A stretch of 64,000 bases of DNA from Cyanobacteria bacterium OH_CBrB_359 (GTDB lineage: Bacteria > Cyanobacteriota > Vampirovibrionia > Gastranaerophilales > Gastranaerophilaceae): the NCBI GenBank assembly GCA_023433065.1, contig JAEZET010000004.1, forward strand, positions 248,001 to 312,000, in the 5' to 3' direction. Positions 42,201 to 52,059 of this stretch are shown here, piece after piece (position 1 is the first letter of the stretch; each line of letters opens with the position of its first letter). The notes beneath the pieces were generated by a model that saw only the letters and a list, made by a program, of their open reading frames with translations, did not search any database and was not told where the DNA came from. Position numbers and translations under genes: made by a program.

Positions 42201-45200
42201 CCGGCTGAGATATTTACGGCTCCTCCGTTTCCTGTTGAGATGTTATCTCTTATCGTGGCATTATCAAGTGTTGCATTTGCACCCTGTCCTTTGATTAAAA
42301 GCGCACTTCCTTCTTCAGCTCTCGCATTTGAGACTGTGGCGTTATGGATTGTAAGTTCCCTAGGGACATTTTGACCATAAAGAGCATTAGTTGTGTCAAC
42401 TTTAAACATACTGAATTTATTGTCGCCGAAGAATGTTTTATTCTGTCCGAAAATCTCCAGATTATTAACACTTTCATCATCAGAAGCATTAAGGTAAGGA
42501 AGGTCTAATGATGCTGTATAGATGCTGTTTGTGAGGGTATAGCTTCTGTTTCCGTCATCTTCCAGAAGTTCAACCAAGGCATCACCGACTTTTCCTTTGT
42601 AGGTGATGTATATATAGCCTTCGTTAGAAGGGTCTTTTGTAATCAGGTATTTTTCGCTGCTTGTCGTTGCTTTAATTGAAAAGTCATTGATAGTAATATT
42701 ATCGGAGAATATTTTTAATCTTTGGTTGGAAGTTTTGTCACTTAGTATGCTGATTCCGGAAATTATTACATTTTCCGTTTGATTTGCGTTTAAGACAAGA
42801 ATATTGTCGGCAAGTCCAAGATTTAAATTAGCATCGATATTGAATTTTCCGCCACCTGTAAAAGAGTTTAAATCTATAGAATCAATTTTTCCGTTTTGAA
42901 GGTCTATTGTGGCATTTTCACTCATTAATAAGTCGATTTGATTTGAAGAATTGCCGAAAAAGATACCTTGATTGCCAAGTTTTAATATGCCGCTATAAAT
43001 ATTTACATCACCAATGTAGTTTGACATATCGGCATTTAGAACTATAGTTCCGCTGTTATTTTCTGAACCTGCATTGATGTTTATTTCGCTTGTATTATCA
43101 AAGGATTTTATTGAGTCATTAAATATTATTGACTGTGATTCTGATGCATTCATATTAAGCTCGCCACCATTCATATAAATGGCATTTGAGTTTGTATCTG
43201 TGTCTTTATTTCCGCTAAATAGTATATTAGCATTGTCAGCAATTAAGTTTAGTGTGCCTTCATTATATATAGCGCCCCCGAGCCCTTGAGCAGTATTATC
43301 AAGGAAACTTGTTTCACCGGAGATATTTAAAGTTGCATTGAGAGCATTATGTATGGCGCCGCCATTTCCTGCCGATTCGTTCGTTTTTATAGTAGAGCTT
43401 GCAATATTGGTTTCTCCTGTATTATAAATAGCGCCACCTTTTTCTGATGCTGAATTATCTCTAAGAATCGAATTGTTGATATTTAATGTTCCCGAATTAT
43501 TTATGGCACCGCCGCTTGTTGAATTGAAATTCTTATATCCGCTTTCTGCTACAGATTCTGAGCCAATGTTATTTAGAGTTAATGTTTGGCTGTTTCCTAT
43601 TATTACTCCTTTGTAACCATTGCCGTCAATGGATTTGTCGTTTCCGTTTACTTCAACAGTTTTATCAACTGCTCCGAGCATTTCATTTATGTCTCTTTCA
43701 ATGTTGATATCTGAATTAAATGCAAAATTTTCATAGTCAGTATCTGATTTTATTGCGGTATAAAAATCATCATATAAGTTAGATTTATTAAATATGAGAT
43801 TTCCTAAGTTAGTTGAATCTTGAGATACTATATATCTGTAAAGGGTTGTATCTATTGTTGTCCCGACGATTTGCCCTAAGGAAGGAGTATAGCTGCCAGT
43901 AAATAAACTAATAGAAGTATTATCAGAAGTTGCATCTGATAGGATATTTATATCAGCGATATTAAATACCCCGTTAACTGTTCCTGTGCCTGTATTTGAG
44001 ATGGCAGAATTTGATTTGATGTAGTCAGATATTGATGTTGATAAATCAACGTCGAATTTGAGCCCTATTGTAGAGCCTTTAGCTATAGAGAGGGTTGGGG
44101 CATTAATGAAGTTTCCTGTTTGAGAGTCCATCATATCTATAGTCCCGCCAAAGAGGGCAAGTTTATTGGATGAGATACTACCTATAGAGCGCAAAGTTTT
44201 TCCATCACTTTGCATCGTATGGCCGAGTTTTAAGATTCCGTTATACAGATTTATTGTCGGATTTGAAGCTCCTGAAACAGAATTATTAAATTCTACAGTG
44301 CCAAGATAGTTTATTCCATTAGCACTTTGGTTAATATTTATTTTAGCACTTCCGTTATTATTATGTACGGTATCATCGATTTTTATTTTATTTTCTAATT
44401 TCGATTTAAGGTTTACTGTTCCACCGGTATTATATATAGCTCCTCCAGTATTAGCCTTATTATTTGAAAAAACAATATCTCCACTATTTGAAGTTAAGTT
44501 TAGTGTTGATGAATTATTATAAATAGCTCCGCCATAGCTCGATACAGTATTATCTAAAAAAGTAATGTCTCCTGTATTTGCGGTTATATTAACTGTCGAT
44601 GAAACAGCGTTGGAAATAGCTCCACCATAGGATGATCCATTGGTGGCTTTATTGCCTGAAAAGGTAATATTTCCACCGTTTGTTATGATATTAGTTGTTG
44701 ATGAATTAATATTATAAATAGCTCCATCATAATAAGAGGTATTATTTATAAAATTAATATCAGCTCCATTTGCTATTATATTAGTTATTGCATTTTGAAT
44801 GTTATAAATAGAGCTTGCATAACTTGTAGAAGTATTAGTTGTAAAATTAATATTACCGCTGTTTGCAATTAAATTTATTTCCCCTGTTTGATTAAAAATA
44901 GATCCTCCGGATTCTGATGTATTGTTTGAAAAAATTATAGTGCCCCCATCAGTAACCAAATTTATAACACCCCATAGACTGGTGATGGCTCCTCCGCTAA
45001 AGTCGCTAGTATTGTCTGCAAAAATAATATTTCCGTTAGTTGCATTAAAATTTAAATTTCCAACATTAAAAATGGCTCCCCCGGCGGATGAATTGTTCAA
45101 GAAACTAACATTGTTTATATTCGTATTTATATTTATAACTGCGTTTTCGCCTGTATTATAAATAGCCCCGCCCCTGAAAGCTGTGTTATTAATGAAACTT

Positions 45201-48200
45201 CCGCCGTTTATGGTTAAAGCGGCTCCATTATAAATAGCGCCACCCTCTTCTGAAGCCGAATTATCTCTAAAGATTGTATTTGTGATATTTAAAGTTCCGG
45301 AATTATTTATAGCACCGCCGCTTGTTGAATTGAAATTCTTATATCCGCTTTCTGCTACAGATTCTGAGCCAATGTTATTTAGAGTTAATGTTTGGCTGTT
45401 TCCTATTATTACTCCTTTGTAACCGTTGCCGTTGATAGAGTTGCCGTTTCCGTTGACTTCAACAGTTTTGTCAGTTGTTCCAAGCATTTCATTTATGTCT
45501 TGATCTACCTCGGCATTATTACTAAGGGTGAGGTTATAGCTTGATGTATCTGCTTTTATCGCAGTATAGAATAAGTCATAAATGTTAGATTGAGTGAACA
45601 AAAGATTTCCTAAGTTAGTTGAATCTTGAGATACTATATATCTATAAAGGGTTGTATCTATTGTTGCGCCTGCAATTTGACCCGGGGAAGGAAGATTAGT
45701 TCCTTTAAACAGGTTGATAGTAGTATTTTGTGTAGCTGAATCTTTAAGGATGTTTATATCAGAAATATTAAAGATACCGTTAGCACTGCCGGAGCCTGCA
45801 TTTTCTATGGCAGAATTTGATTTGATGTAGTCAGATATTGATGTTGACAAGTCAACATCAAATTTGAGATTTATAGTAGAATCTTTGGCAATTGATAGCA
45901 ATGGAACATCAATGAAGTTTCCTGTTTGCCCGTCCATCATATCTATAGTTCCGCCAAAGAGGGCAAGTTTATTGGATGAGATACTACCTGTAGAGCGCAA
46001 AGTTTTTCCATCACTTTGCATTGTATGGCCGAGTTTTAAGATTCCGTTATAGAGATTTATTGTCGGGTCATATATGCCTGAGACTTCATTATTGAACTCT
46101 ATTGTCCCTAAGTAGTCGGTATCATCTTTAGTTTGGTTGATGTTTATTGATGCCCAAGAACTATAGTTGTATATAGTATCATCAAATACAATTTTATTGT
46201 CTTGAGCGGCTCTTAGATTGACTGTTCCATAGTCGTTATATATATCTCCTCCATTATTTATTGCATAGTTATTATCAAATAATATGTCTGCTCCTGAGGC
46301 GGTCATATTAATGGTTCCTGAGTTATAAAAAGCTCCACCTATGGAAGAGGCTGTATTTTCTGAAAAAATAATGTCAGCAGATGTCGCTAATAAGTTAACA
46401 GTTCCTCCGTTGTTGTATACGGCACCTCCTTTGTAGGCAGTGTTTCCCGCTAAGATAATATCAGAGATATCTGAATTAATTGTTACATTTGCTGAATTAC
46501 TATAAATGGCACCACCACCGTTAGAACTGTTAACTTCTGTGGTTTCTGCCTTGTTTCCATAAAAACTTGAGTTACCGTTTATAACTATAGTTCCTAACGT
46601 GTAAATGGCGCCACCGCCCTGATAGCCTCCTTTGGCAGTTGCAGAGTTTCCGTTTGCATAAATGTATGGGTCTTCGGTAGTTCCGGTGCCTGTTCTGCTT
46701 CCAAAAACAGCATTAGTAAGAGTTGTATTACCTGAATTATAAATAGATCCTCCGCTTGTGGCAGAATTTGCTTCAAAAACTATGTTGTCTGCTTCTGAAG
46801 TTATAATATTACCTTGATTAATATAAATAGCACCGCCGCCTATGGAAACTATAGTATCATCTGTTGCGGTTGTTGTATTTCCATAAAAATTTATATCTCC
46901 TTTTAAATTTATTGTTCCGCTGCTATTAAAGATAGCACCGCCACCTTGATATCCTCCTTTAGTATTTGCAATATTTCCATTTGAGTAAACGAATGGGTCT
47001 TCATCAGTACCTGCGCCTGTTTTGATGCCGAAAGTTACATTTTCGAGTGTTACATTACCTGAATTATAAATAGCACCGCCACTCAATGCTGAATTATTTA
47101 CAAAAGATATGCCATCCTTATCGGATATTATATTTAAGTCTCCAGCGTTATTGAATATAGCACCGCCACCCGCACTTCCATAATCAGAGGCAGAAATTAC
47201 ACTGTTGCCGTAAAAATTGCTATTTCCGTAAATATTTAAAGTGCTGGAATTGTTAAAAATAGCGCCGCCGCCTTGATAGCCTGATGATATTGTTGTTGTA
47301 TTTCCGTTCGAATATACATATGGGTCTTCGGTGGTTCCTGATCCTGTTTTTTCCCCAAAATTAACATCAGTTAGAGTCAGAGTTCCATTGTTATATATTG
47401 CACCACCTTGACTTGTGGATTTATTTGCACTGAAAGCGGTTCCTTCTATTTCAGCCATTGATGAAGAATTAAGGTATAAAGCACCTCCATTTGTAGCGCT
47501 GCTATTTTTGAAACTTCCTCCGTTTATATTTAAAATGCCTTTATTGAAGATGGCGCCGCCATGGTCTGCCAAATTGGAATCTGTTGACAAACTGCCGCCA
47601 AAAATTGAGTCAGTAAGAGTTAAATCACCTTCATTATAGATAGCTCCACCATAACCTGAGGCTGTATTTTTTTTGAATGTCGCATCTTCTATAATTGAGG
47701 TTGAGGTGGATTTTAGATATAAAGCACCGCCATCCCAGGCAGTGTTGTTGATATAACTGCCTCCGGCAATGTTCAGATTACCTTCGCTATATATTGCCCC
47801 ACCGTTGGCAGAGGAAGGATTAGCTTCTAAAAATGCAGTATTTGAATCAAATATCGTTCCGTTTATTTGGGCAGTTGCACTGCTAGTTAAATATAAAGCT
47901 CCAGCGCTAGTCGCTAAATTATTTTTAAAACTACCCCCGTTTATAGTTATTTTATTTGAATTGTATACTCCGGCTCCTTGTATAGCAGTGTTAGCATCTT
48001 CTGAGCTATCACCCCCGATTGTGGTATTAGATAAAGTTAAATCACCTGCATTATAGATAGCTCCACCATAGCCTGTGGCTGCATTTTTTTTGAATATTGC
48101 ATCTTCTATAATTGAGATTGAAGTGGATTTTAGATATAAAGCGCCGCCATCCCAGGCAGTGTTATTAATATAACTGCCTCCAGTAATGTTTAGATTGCCT

Positions 48201-48958
48201 TCGCTATATATTGCTCCACCATTAGCAGAGGAAGGATTAGCTTCTAAAAATGCAGTATTTGAATCAAATATCGTTCCGTTTATTTGGGCAGTTGCACTGC
48301 TAGTTAAATATAAAGCTCCTGCGTTAGTTGCTAAATTATTTTTAAAACTACCCCCGTTTATAGTTATTTTATTTGAATTATATACTCCTGCTCCTTTTTG
48401 AGCAGTGTTAGCATCTTCTGAGTTATCACCTCCGATTGTGACGTTTGATAAAGTTAAATCACCTGCATTATAGATAGCTCCACCATAACCTGTGGCTGCA
48501 TTTTTTCTGAATACAGTATTTTCGACATTTGTCCTTGATAGGTCTACAAGATATAAAGCGCCGCCATCCCAAGCTAAATTATTATTAAACATTCCTCCAT
48601 TGATAGTCAGCTGGCCTTCATTATAAATCATTCCTACAGCTGATGATATTCCGTCGTTAAAGTTAGCATTATTTATAGTTAAGTTGCCTAAGTTGTTAAA
48701 AATTCTGTAGTTTTCGCCGATAGCAAAATCATGTAAATTTGCATTTACCGTAACAGTTTTATCACTCCCCAAATGAATAAAATCCCCAACGTTAATGTCA
48801 GAATTTACGTTTACCGAGTTCCCTGATTCAATCTCTGACTTCATGTCAATCCAGTTGCCCACATCGACTTCCGCAAAAACCATACTACAATTGAAGAATA
48901 GCATAGCCATGCTAAAGCCAAGAATATACTTTATTCCTTTGGTTTTTTTTCTTATCAA
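39263..48958 (-). CDS. Giant Pmp-type autotransporter (3,231 residues)
   Basis: The start is the least certain point: a TTG at 48,958 gives an N-terminal MIRKKTKGIKYIL and a signal peptide ending FNCSMVFA, with a weak ribosome site. The passenger consists of dozens of short repeats built on GGAIYN or GGALYL plus F-x-x-N, the repeat pattern of chlamydial polymorphic membrane proteins, predicted to form a right-handed beta-helix. Units of about 130 residues repeat near the N-terminus, and larger modules of about 600 residues repeat later. The last about 280 residues, from VWFRPYTTFE to the end, form an autotransporter barrel (QPSIMLAYSF, PYLGVNMVW, VEYGLGVQKRW). It would be a surface adhesin or barrier protein. 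Its neighbours are purine genes and give no functional clue. Confidence 0.88.
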   Translation of the reverse strand: MIRKKTKGIKYILGFSMAMLFFNCSMVFAEVDVGNWIDMKSEIESGNSVNVNSDINVGDFIHLGSDKTVTVNANLHDFAIGENYRIFNNLGNLTINNANFNDGISSAVGMIYNEGQLTINGGMFNNNLAWDGGALYLVDLSRTNVENTVFRKNAATGYGGAIYNAGDLTLSNVTIGGDNSEDANTAQKGAGVYNSNKITINGGSFKNNLATNAGALYLTSSATAQINGTIFDSNTAFLEANPSSANGGAIYSEGNLNITGGSYINNTAWDGGALYLKSTSISIIEDAIFKKNAATGYGGAIYNAGDLTLSNTTIGGDSSEDANTAIQGAGVYNSNKITINGGSFKNNLATSAGALYLTSSATAQINGTIFDSNTAFLEANPSSANGGAIYSEGNLNIAGGSYINNTAWDGGALYLKSTSTSIIEDATFKKNTASGYGGAIYNEGDLTLTDSIFGGSLSTDSNLADHGGAIFNKGILNINGGSFKNSSATNGGALYLNSSSMAEIEGTAFSANKSTSQGGAIYNNGTLTLTDVNFGEKTGSGTTEDPYVYSNGNTTTISSGYQGGGAIFNNSSTLNIYGNSNFYGNSVISASDYGSAGGGAIFNNAGDLNIISDKDGISFVNNSALSGGAIYNSGNVTLENVTFGIKTGAGTDEDPFVYSNGNIANTKGGYQGGGAIFNSSGTINLKGDINFYGNTTTATDDTIVSIGGGAIYINQGNIITSEADNIVFEANSATSGGSIYNSGNTTLTNAVFGSRTGTGTTEDPYIYANGNSATAKGGYQGGGAIYTLGTIVINGNSSFYGNKAETTEVNSSNGGGAIYSNSANVTINSDISDIILAGNTAYKGGAVYNNGGTVNLLATSADIIFSENTASSIGGAFYNSGTINMTASGADILFDNNYAINNGGDIYNDYGTVNLRAAQDNKIVFDDTIYNYSSWASININQTKDDTDYLGTIEFNNEVSGIYDPTINLYNGILKLGHTMQSDGKTLRSTGSISSNKLALFGGTIDMMDGQTGNFIDVPLLSIAKDSTINLKFDVDLSTSISDYIKSNSAIENAGSGSANGIFNISDINILKDSATQNTTINLFKGTNLPSPGQIAGATIDTTLYRYIVSQDSTNLGNLLFTQSNIYDLFYTAIKADTSSYNLTLSNNAEVDQDINEMLGTTDKTVEVNGNGNSINGNGYKGVIIGNSQTLTLNNIGSESVAESGYKNFNSTSGGAINNSGTLNITNTIFRDNSASEEGGAIYNGAALTINGGSFINNTAFRGGAIYNTGENAVININTNINNVSFLNNSSAGGAIFNVGNLNFNATNGNIIFADNTSDFSGGAITSLWGVINLVTDGGTIIFSNNTSESGGSIFNQTGEINLIANSGNINFTTNTSTSYASSIYNIQNAITNIIANGADINFINNTSYYDGAIYNINSSTTNIITNGGNITFSGNKATNGSSYGGAISNAVSSTVNITANTGDITFLDNTVSSYGGAIYNNSSTLNLTSNSGDIVFSNNKANTGGAIYNTGGTVNLKSKLENKIKIDDTVHNNNGSAKININQSANGINYLGTVEFNNSVSGASNPTINLYNGILKLGHTMQSDGKTLRSIGSISSNKLALFGGTIDMMDSQTGNFINAPTLSIAKGSTIGLKFDVDLSTSISDYIKSNSAISNTGTGTVNGVFNIADINILSDATSDNTSISLFTGSYTPSLGQIVGTTIDTTLYRYIVSQDSTNLGNLIFNKSNLYDDFYTAIKSDTDYENFAFNSDINIERDINEMLGAVDKTVEVNGNDKSIDGNGYKGVIIGNSQTLTLNNIGSESVAESGYKNFNSTSGGAINNSGTLNINNSILRDNSASEKGGAIYNTGETNIASSTIKTNESAGNGGAIHNALNATLNISGETSFLDNTAQGLGGAIYNEGTLNLIADNANILFSGNKDTDTNSNAIYMNGGELNMNASESQSIIFNDSIKSFDNTSEININAGSENNSGTIVLNADMSNYIGDVNIYSGILKLGNQGIFFGNSSNQIDLLMSENATIDLQNGKIDSIDLNSFTGGGKFNIDANLNLGLADNILVLNANQTENVIISGISILSDKTSNQRLKIFSDNITINDFSIKATTSSEKYLITKDPSNEGYIYITYKGKVGDALVELLEDDGNRSYTLTNSIYTASLDLPYLNASDDESVNNLEIFGQNKTFFGDNKFSMFKVDTTNALYGQNVPRELTIHNATVSNARAEEGSALLIKGQGANATLDNATIRDNISTGNGGAVNISAGGSLTVPDGGGFYNNTSISGQGGAVYLEGDSTNPATLTLISKTRNTVFGNNIAGSEQNSIYMAGNSIVNINNSSTNKLVLPTAILTSGDNNTLNINKPIDSIVTTGNFDIDIDYSGFKGNNNSVNLYNGTLALKDGGKFFGNTPNASDYINFAMMNNSTLDLQNTAIDTIYLNSLNIIGNAAKAKLDIDLTNHAADTIISSSIIGTPVLNIDSFNIISNAVTDSLFEITSPNITINYTGTESYYTNDYYYNISKNSTSNKIRFASTFIGGDGLTRSLSNIGTRTYSMVLDSKGIPETYTATSNLPSLNAEYAEGRTNKVTVYGNSGNISGNSLYSLFKIDSSDNVQRNLDIQNITLRNALSDKGSALSIIGSKSTVNSSNIQFKNNKSTNKGGAIYLKDGAQLNISGNSKFENNTAQGQGGAIYASGTSSDISKINLTAAASNTIEFSGNKQNSTESNAIFLDGHSELNLKSLAATSKIVFNDKIKSSGEGNVININKADTSTYTGTTTFNADMSGYEGELNLFNGTLQLAKNNMQFNTSNFNIYQNATLDMRNATIDNLNISNLNLINSKAYLNVDIDGLTQKADTIKSNGASGNLTINRFNILSDLTATASNPIEISKTEGLNIIADTTTQYLGPIYKYNISSAGDNRSIILTKTSINPVVLSSPVTSTVGTYSNVLNSYEQAFTNSDTFMMQPYIQRLAYRMKDRVAINEVKGYEPIYSEQVAGVWFRPYTTFENVELKNGPSVSNISYGSFVGFDLPLEEKKFGFQKVIGAYAGYNGVHQKYDDVSVYQNGGLIGLTQSFYKDNFFTSLTANVSASAADSSSSHARSEFTTMTAGLASKTGYNLEFLESKFIIQPSIMLAYSFIKTFDYKNSNSTQFTSNPLSVFQINPGLKFISNFKSGYQPYLGVNMVWNITGGGNFKANDTYLPAVSVKPYVEYGLGVQKRWGEKLTGYAQSMVRNGGRNGVSLQFGLKWAL
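43440..46090 (-). repeat. Two about 1.8-kb related modules inside the autotransporter
   Basis: Long stretches of near-identity recur about 1,800 bp apart: 43,512-43,616 with 45,313-45,420, and 44,040-44,290 with 45,840-46,090. In protein they are the segments carrying NGNGYKGVIIGN and LFGGTIDMMD. Each spans about 600 residues of passenger, consistent with one in-frame duplication that later diverged between the conserved islands. Confidence 0.7.
47640..48476 (-). repeat. Recent 417-bp tandem duplication in the autotransporter passenger
   Basis: Sequence at 47,769 and 48,186 onward is almost identical, including more than 100 bases with very few differences. The offset is 417 bp, a multiple of three (139 residues). 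The high identity on both codon positions implies a young in-frame duplication or ongoing gene conversion. Confidence 0.8.
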
Positions 48959-49152
48959 AATACAACCGTAATACTAACTTATATAATAATCATAATACCC
49001 TATAATATCATATTTATAACCGTCTATTAATTGTATATGAGCTAAAACTTTTATTGTTTTCTGGTTCCAAGTTTGAATTATAATTTAAATTAAAATTATA
49101 AATATAATCGGATAAATTTTTAATAAGCTAAAAATGAAGATTATTATTGAAT

Positions 49153-50448
49153 TTATATATCAAATTTTTTATAAATTGCATTAATATTTCTCAAATAATA
49201 ATTTATATCGAAACAATCTTCAATCTCTTCTTTTGTTAAAAATTTCGTAACATTAGCATCATTTAGCAAATTTTGCTTGAAATCGCCATTATCTGTATTG
49301 AATGCACTCAGGGCATTTGATTGGACAATTTTATAGGCTTCTTCTCTTAAAAGACCTTTTGCGCATAGTTTAAGTAGAATCCTTTGAGAAAAGACTATTC
49401 CGCCATAAAGGTTTGTATTTTTAAGCATATTTTTTTCATTTATAACAAGGTTTTCAACCGTGTTTTTGAATCTGCTGAGCATATAGTCAATTAAAATTGT
49501 GCTGTCAGGGAAAATAATGCGCTCTGCGCTGCTGTGGCTTATGTCCCTTTCATGCCATAGCGTAACATTTTCAAGTGCTGCAATAGAGTTAGACCGTACA
49601 ACTCTTGCCAGTCCGCAAAGGTTTTCGCCGGAAATTGGATTTTTCTTGTGAGGCATAGCTGATGAACCCTTTTGTCCTTTTGAAAAACCTTCTTCAACTT
49701 CAAGAACTTCAGTTCTTTGGAGGTGTCTTAATTCTGTAGCGCACTGTTCAATTACAGTTGCAAGCAGAGCTAAAGCTTGCATATATTGGGCATGAATATC
49801 TCTTGCGATAATTTGTGTAGAGATTCTGGCCGGTTTTAAGCCGAGCATAGTACATGTTATTTTTTCGATTTCAGGGTTTATGTTGCTGTAAGTTCCTACA
49901 GGCCCTGAAATTTGCCCTACCAAAATATCTTGAGCCGTTTTTTGAAAGTTATTATAATTTCTTTCAAACAAATCGATCCAATTGCAAAGTTTTACTCCAA
50001 ATGTCATAGGTTCTGCATGAATTCCGTGTGAGCGGCCGATACAGATTGTATTTTTATGTTCTTTTGCTTTTTTTCTGAGGATTTCGATAACTTGTTTTAA
50101 ATCTTCGTCAATGATTTTATTTGCATCTTTAATCTGAAGCGCCATAGCTGTGTCAATGATATCGGAGCTTGTAACCCCCATATGAATATATCTTGAGTTT
50201 TCGCCGACATTTTCATTTACATTGGTTAAAAAGGCTATTACATCGTGGTTTACTTCTTTTTCGATTTCATCAATTCTTTTAATATCAAAAGTTGATTTTG
50301 TGATTATATCTTCAAGAGCCTTGTCAGGAATTTCTCCTAATTGGTGATATGCTTTGCAAACAGCTATTTCCACATCCAAAAAATACTGAAATTTACTCTC
50401 TAAATCCCAAATTTTCGACATTTTTTCTCTTGAATATCTCTCAATCAT
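49153..50448 (-). CDS. purB: Adenylosuccinate lyase
   Basis: The 431-residue protein shows the fumarase/aspartase superfamily signature KGSSAMPHKKNP, with MGVTSSDIIDT and the His-containing GRSHGIHAEP block. Length fits bacterial PurB. It splits adenylosuccinate to AMP and also SAICAR to AICAR in purine synthesis. It lies near guaBA, but the giant autotransporter gene is between them. It is divergent from the leuA-type gene, with 72 bp between the starts. Confidence 0.96.
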   Translation of the reverse strand: MIERYSREKMSKIWDLESKFQYFLDVEIAVCKAYHQLGEIPDKALEDIITKSTFDIKRIDEIEKEVNHDVIAFLTNVNENVGENSRYIHMGVTSSDIIDTAMALQIKDANKIIDEDLKQVIEILRKKAKEHKNTICIGRSHGIHAEPMTFGVKLCNWIDLFERNYNNFQKTAQDILVGQISGPVGTYSNINPEIEKITCTMLGLKPARISTQIIARDIHAQYMQALALLATVIEQCATELRHLQRTEVLEVEEGFSKGQKGSSAMPHKKNPISGENLCGLARVVRSNSIAALENVTLWHERDISHSSAERIIFPDSTILIDYMLSRFKNTVENLVINEKNMLKNTNLYGGIVFSQRILLKLCAKGLLREEAYKIVQSNALSAFNTDNGDFKQNLLNDANVTKFLTKEEIEDCFDINYYLRNINAIYKKFDI

Positions 50449-50520
50449 TTTAAATCTCTTTAATTTTCAACAAATTTATTTTACAATAAAAACCATAGGC
50501 GCTCAAGGAGAGGTGAAAGT

Positions 50521-52059
50521 ATGTTAAAGCAACCGTTTTTTTATGACATTACATTAAGGGATGGTAATCAGTCTTTAAAAAAGCCATGGAATACCAAAGA
50601 GAAAGAAATAATTTTTAATCACCTCGTAGAGCTTGGTATACAGGCAGTTGAGGTAGGTTTTTCGGCTGCGTCGGATATGGATTTTGAAGCTTGCCGCCAC
50701 TTAGCATCTATATCTCCAGAAAATATAGTAATTTCAGGTTTGGCAAGAGCTGTTGAAGCTGATATATTAAAGGTTTCTGAGGCTATAAATATTTGCGCAA
50801 AACCCCGCATACATACATTTATCGCCATGAGCCCTTTTAATATGAAGTATGTGCTTAATAAGAGGCCGGAAGTTATACAAAAAACTGCGATTGAAGCTGT
50901 TGAATATGCCAAAAAAGTGCTTGGTAACAAAGGAGAAGTCCAATTTTCAGTCGAGCATTTTGGCGATTGTATGGAAAATATGGATTTTGTTATAGATTCG
51001 CTGAAAAAAATCGTGAAAGCAGGCGCCACCGTTATTAATCTGCCAAATACCGTTGAAAGAACAAGGATTAAAACATTTGTAGATATGGTAGAGAGAGTTT
51101 ATGCTTCCTTGCCAAGAGATATTATGCTTGCAGTTCACTGTCATAACGACCTTGGAATGGCTACTGCTGCTACTGTAGAAAGCTATTTTGCCGGTGCAGT
51201 CCAGCTTGAGTGCTGTCTTAACGGTTTAGGTGAAAGAGCAGGAAATACAAACCTTTACGAAGTCGCTATTGCTCTTCATAATTCGGGGGTTGATGTTCCT
51301 TTAAACCTTGAAAAAATTTATGAACTGGCATTGACAATTGCGGATATGTCAAAAGTACCTGTTTACGAAAAAGCTCCATTAATAGGGCCTGACGCTCTTG
51401 CTCATAGAAGCGGAATCCATCAGGACGGCGCAATTAAGACAAAAGATATGGAAAAAGGCGCATACAGACCTATTCACCCGTCATTAATTGGCAGAAAAGA
51501 TGATGAAAAACTCGGCTTTACATCTCAATCAGGCAAAACAGCAGTATTTGAGATTATATCAGATGCCGGTTATCCTATTACTATTCAAGAAGCGGTTAGA
51601 ATTACACCTAATATTAAGGCTGCCGCCGAAAAAGTTGGGGAGCTGCCGACAAGAAATATTATAGATATTTATTTTAAAGAAATATTCAACGTCGAAGGTC
51701 CGTTTAAACTTATGTTTTTGGATAAAATAACCGATGAAAAATTCAGGTTAAAATTTAGTCATTATGGTAAAGAATATGATGTTACCGGAGAAGGAAATGG
51801 CCCTGTTGACGCTTGTCTTAATGCATTGAAGAAGGTAGGATTTGAACATAAATTGTTGCATTACGAGCAGCAGGCGCTTGATGAAGAAATCCTCTCTGCC
51901 GGTGCGATTGCGATGACAATAATCCACTTTGAAACCCCTGATAAACAAACGATAATTTCAAGAGGCAGGGATGAAAGTACCATAAAAGCAAACGTAAAAG
52001 CAATTTTTAACGGTTTGAATCTTATTGCAAAGGCCTATAACGATGGACAAAAGAAATAG
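50521..52059 (+). CDS. leuA: 2-isopropylmalate synthase-type enzyme (LeuA family)
   Basis: The 512-residue protein has the HMGL-like barrel: DITLRDGNQ at 9-17 with the metal-binding Asp, and VHCHNDLGMA at 205-214 with His206 and His208. NGLGERAGN follows. A C-terminal allosteric domain (about 370-512) contains the regulatory fold. It would condense acetyl-CoA with 2-oxoisovalerate in leucine synthesis. Its stop lies inside the next gene, bioA (17-bp overlap), so they are translationally coupled. No other leu genes are nearby. A related condensing activity on another 2-oxo acid, for example in biotin precursor synthesis, cannot be excluded. AAGGAGAGG precedes the ATG. Confidence 0.85.
   Translation: MLKQPFFYDITLRDGNQSLKKPWNTKEKEIIFNHLVELGIQAVEVGFSAASDMDFEACRHLASISPENIVISGLARAVEADILKVSEAINICAKPRIHTFIAMSPFNMKYVLNKRPEVIQKTAIEAVEYAKKVLGNKGEVQFSVEHFGDCMENMDFVIDSLKKIVKAGATVINLPNTVERTRIKTFVDMVERVYASLPRDIMLAVHCHNDLGMATAATVESYFAGAVQLECCLNGLGERAGNTNLYEVAIALHNSGVDVPLNLEKIYELALTIADMSKVPVYEKAPLIGPDALAHRSGIHQDGAIKTKDMEKGAYRPIHPSLIGRKDDEKLGFTSQSGKTAVFEIISDAGYPITIQEAVRITPNIKAAAEKVGELPTRNIIDIYFKEIFNVEGPFKLMFLDKITDEKFRLKFSHYGKEYDVTGEGNGPVDACLNALKKVGFEHKLLHYEQQALDEEILSAGAIAMTIIHFETPDKQTIISRGRDESTIKANVKAIFNGLNLIAKAYNDGQKK

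Noticed and set aside
47415..48401. Plus-strand open frames opposite the autotransporter, including two nearly identical ones
   Set aside because: They are antisense readings of the repeated passenger; their similarity only reflects the 417-bp duplication.
43440..48480. Regular repeats that might suggest a CRISPR array
   Set aside because: Units are long, coding and in frame, without short repeats separated by unique spacers; no cas genes.
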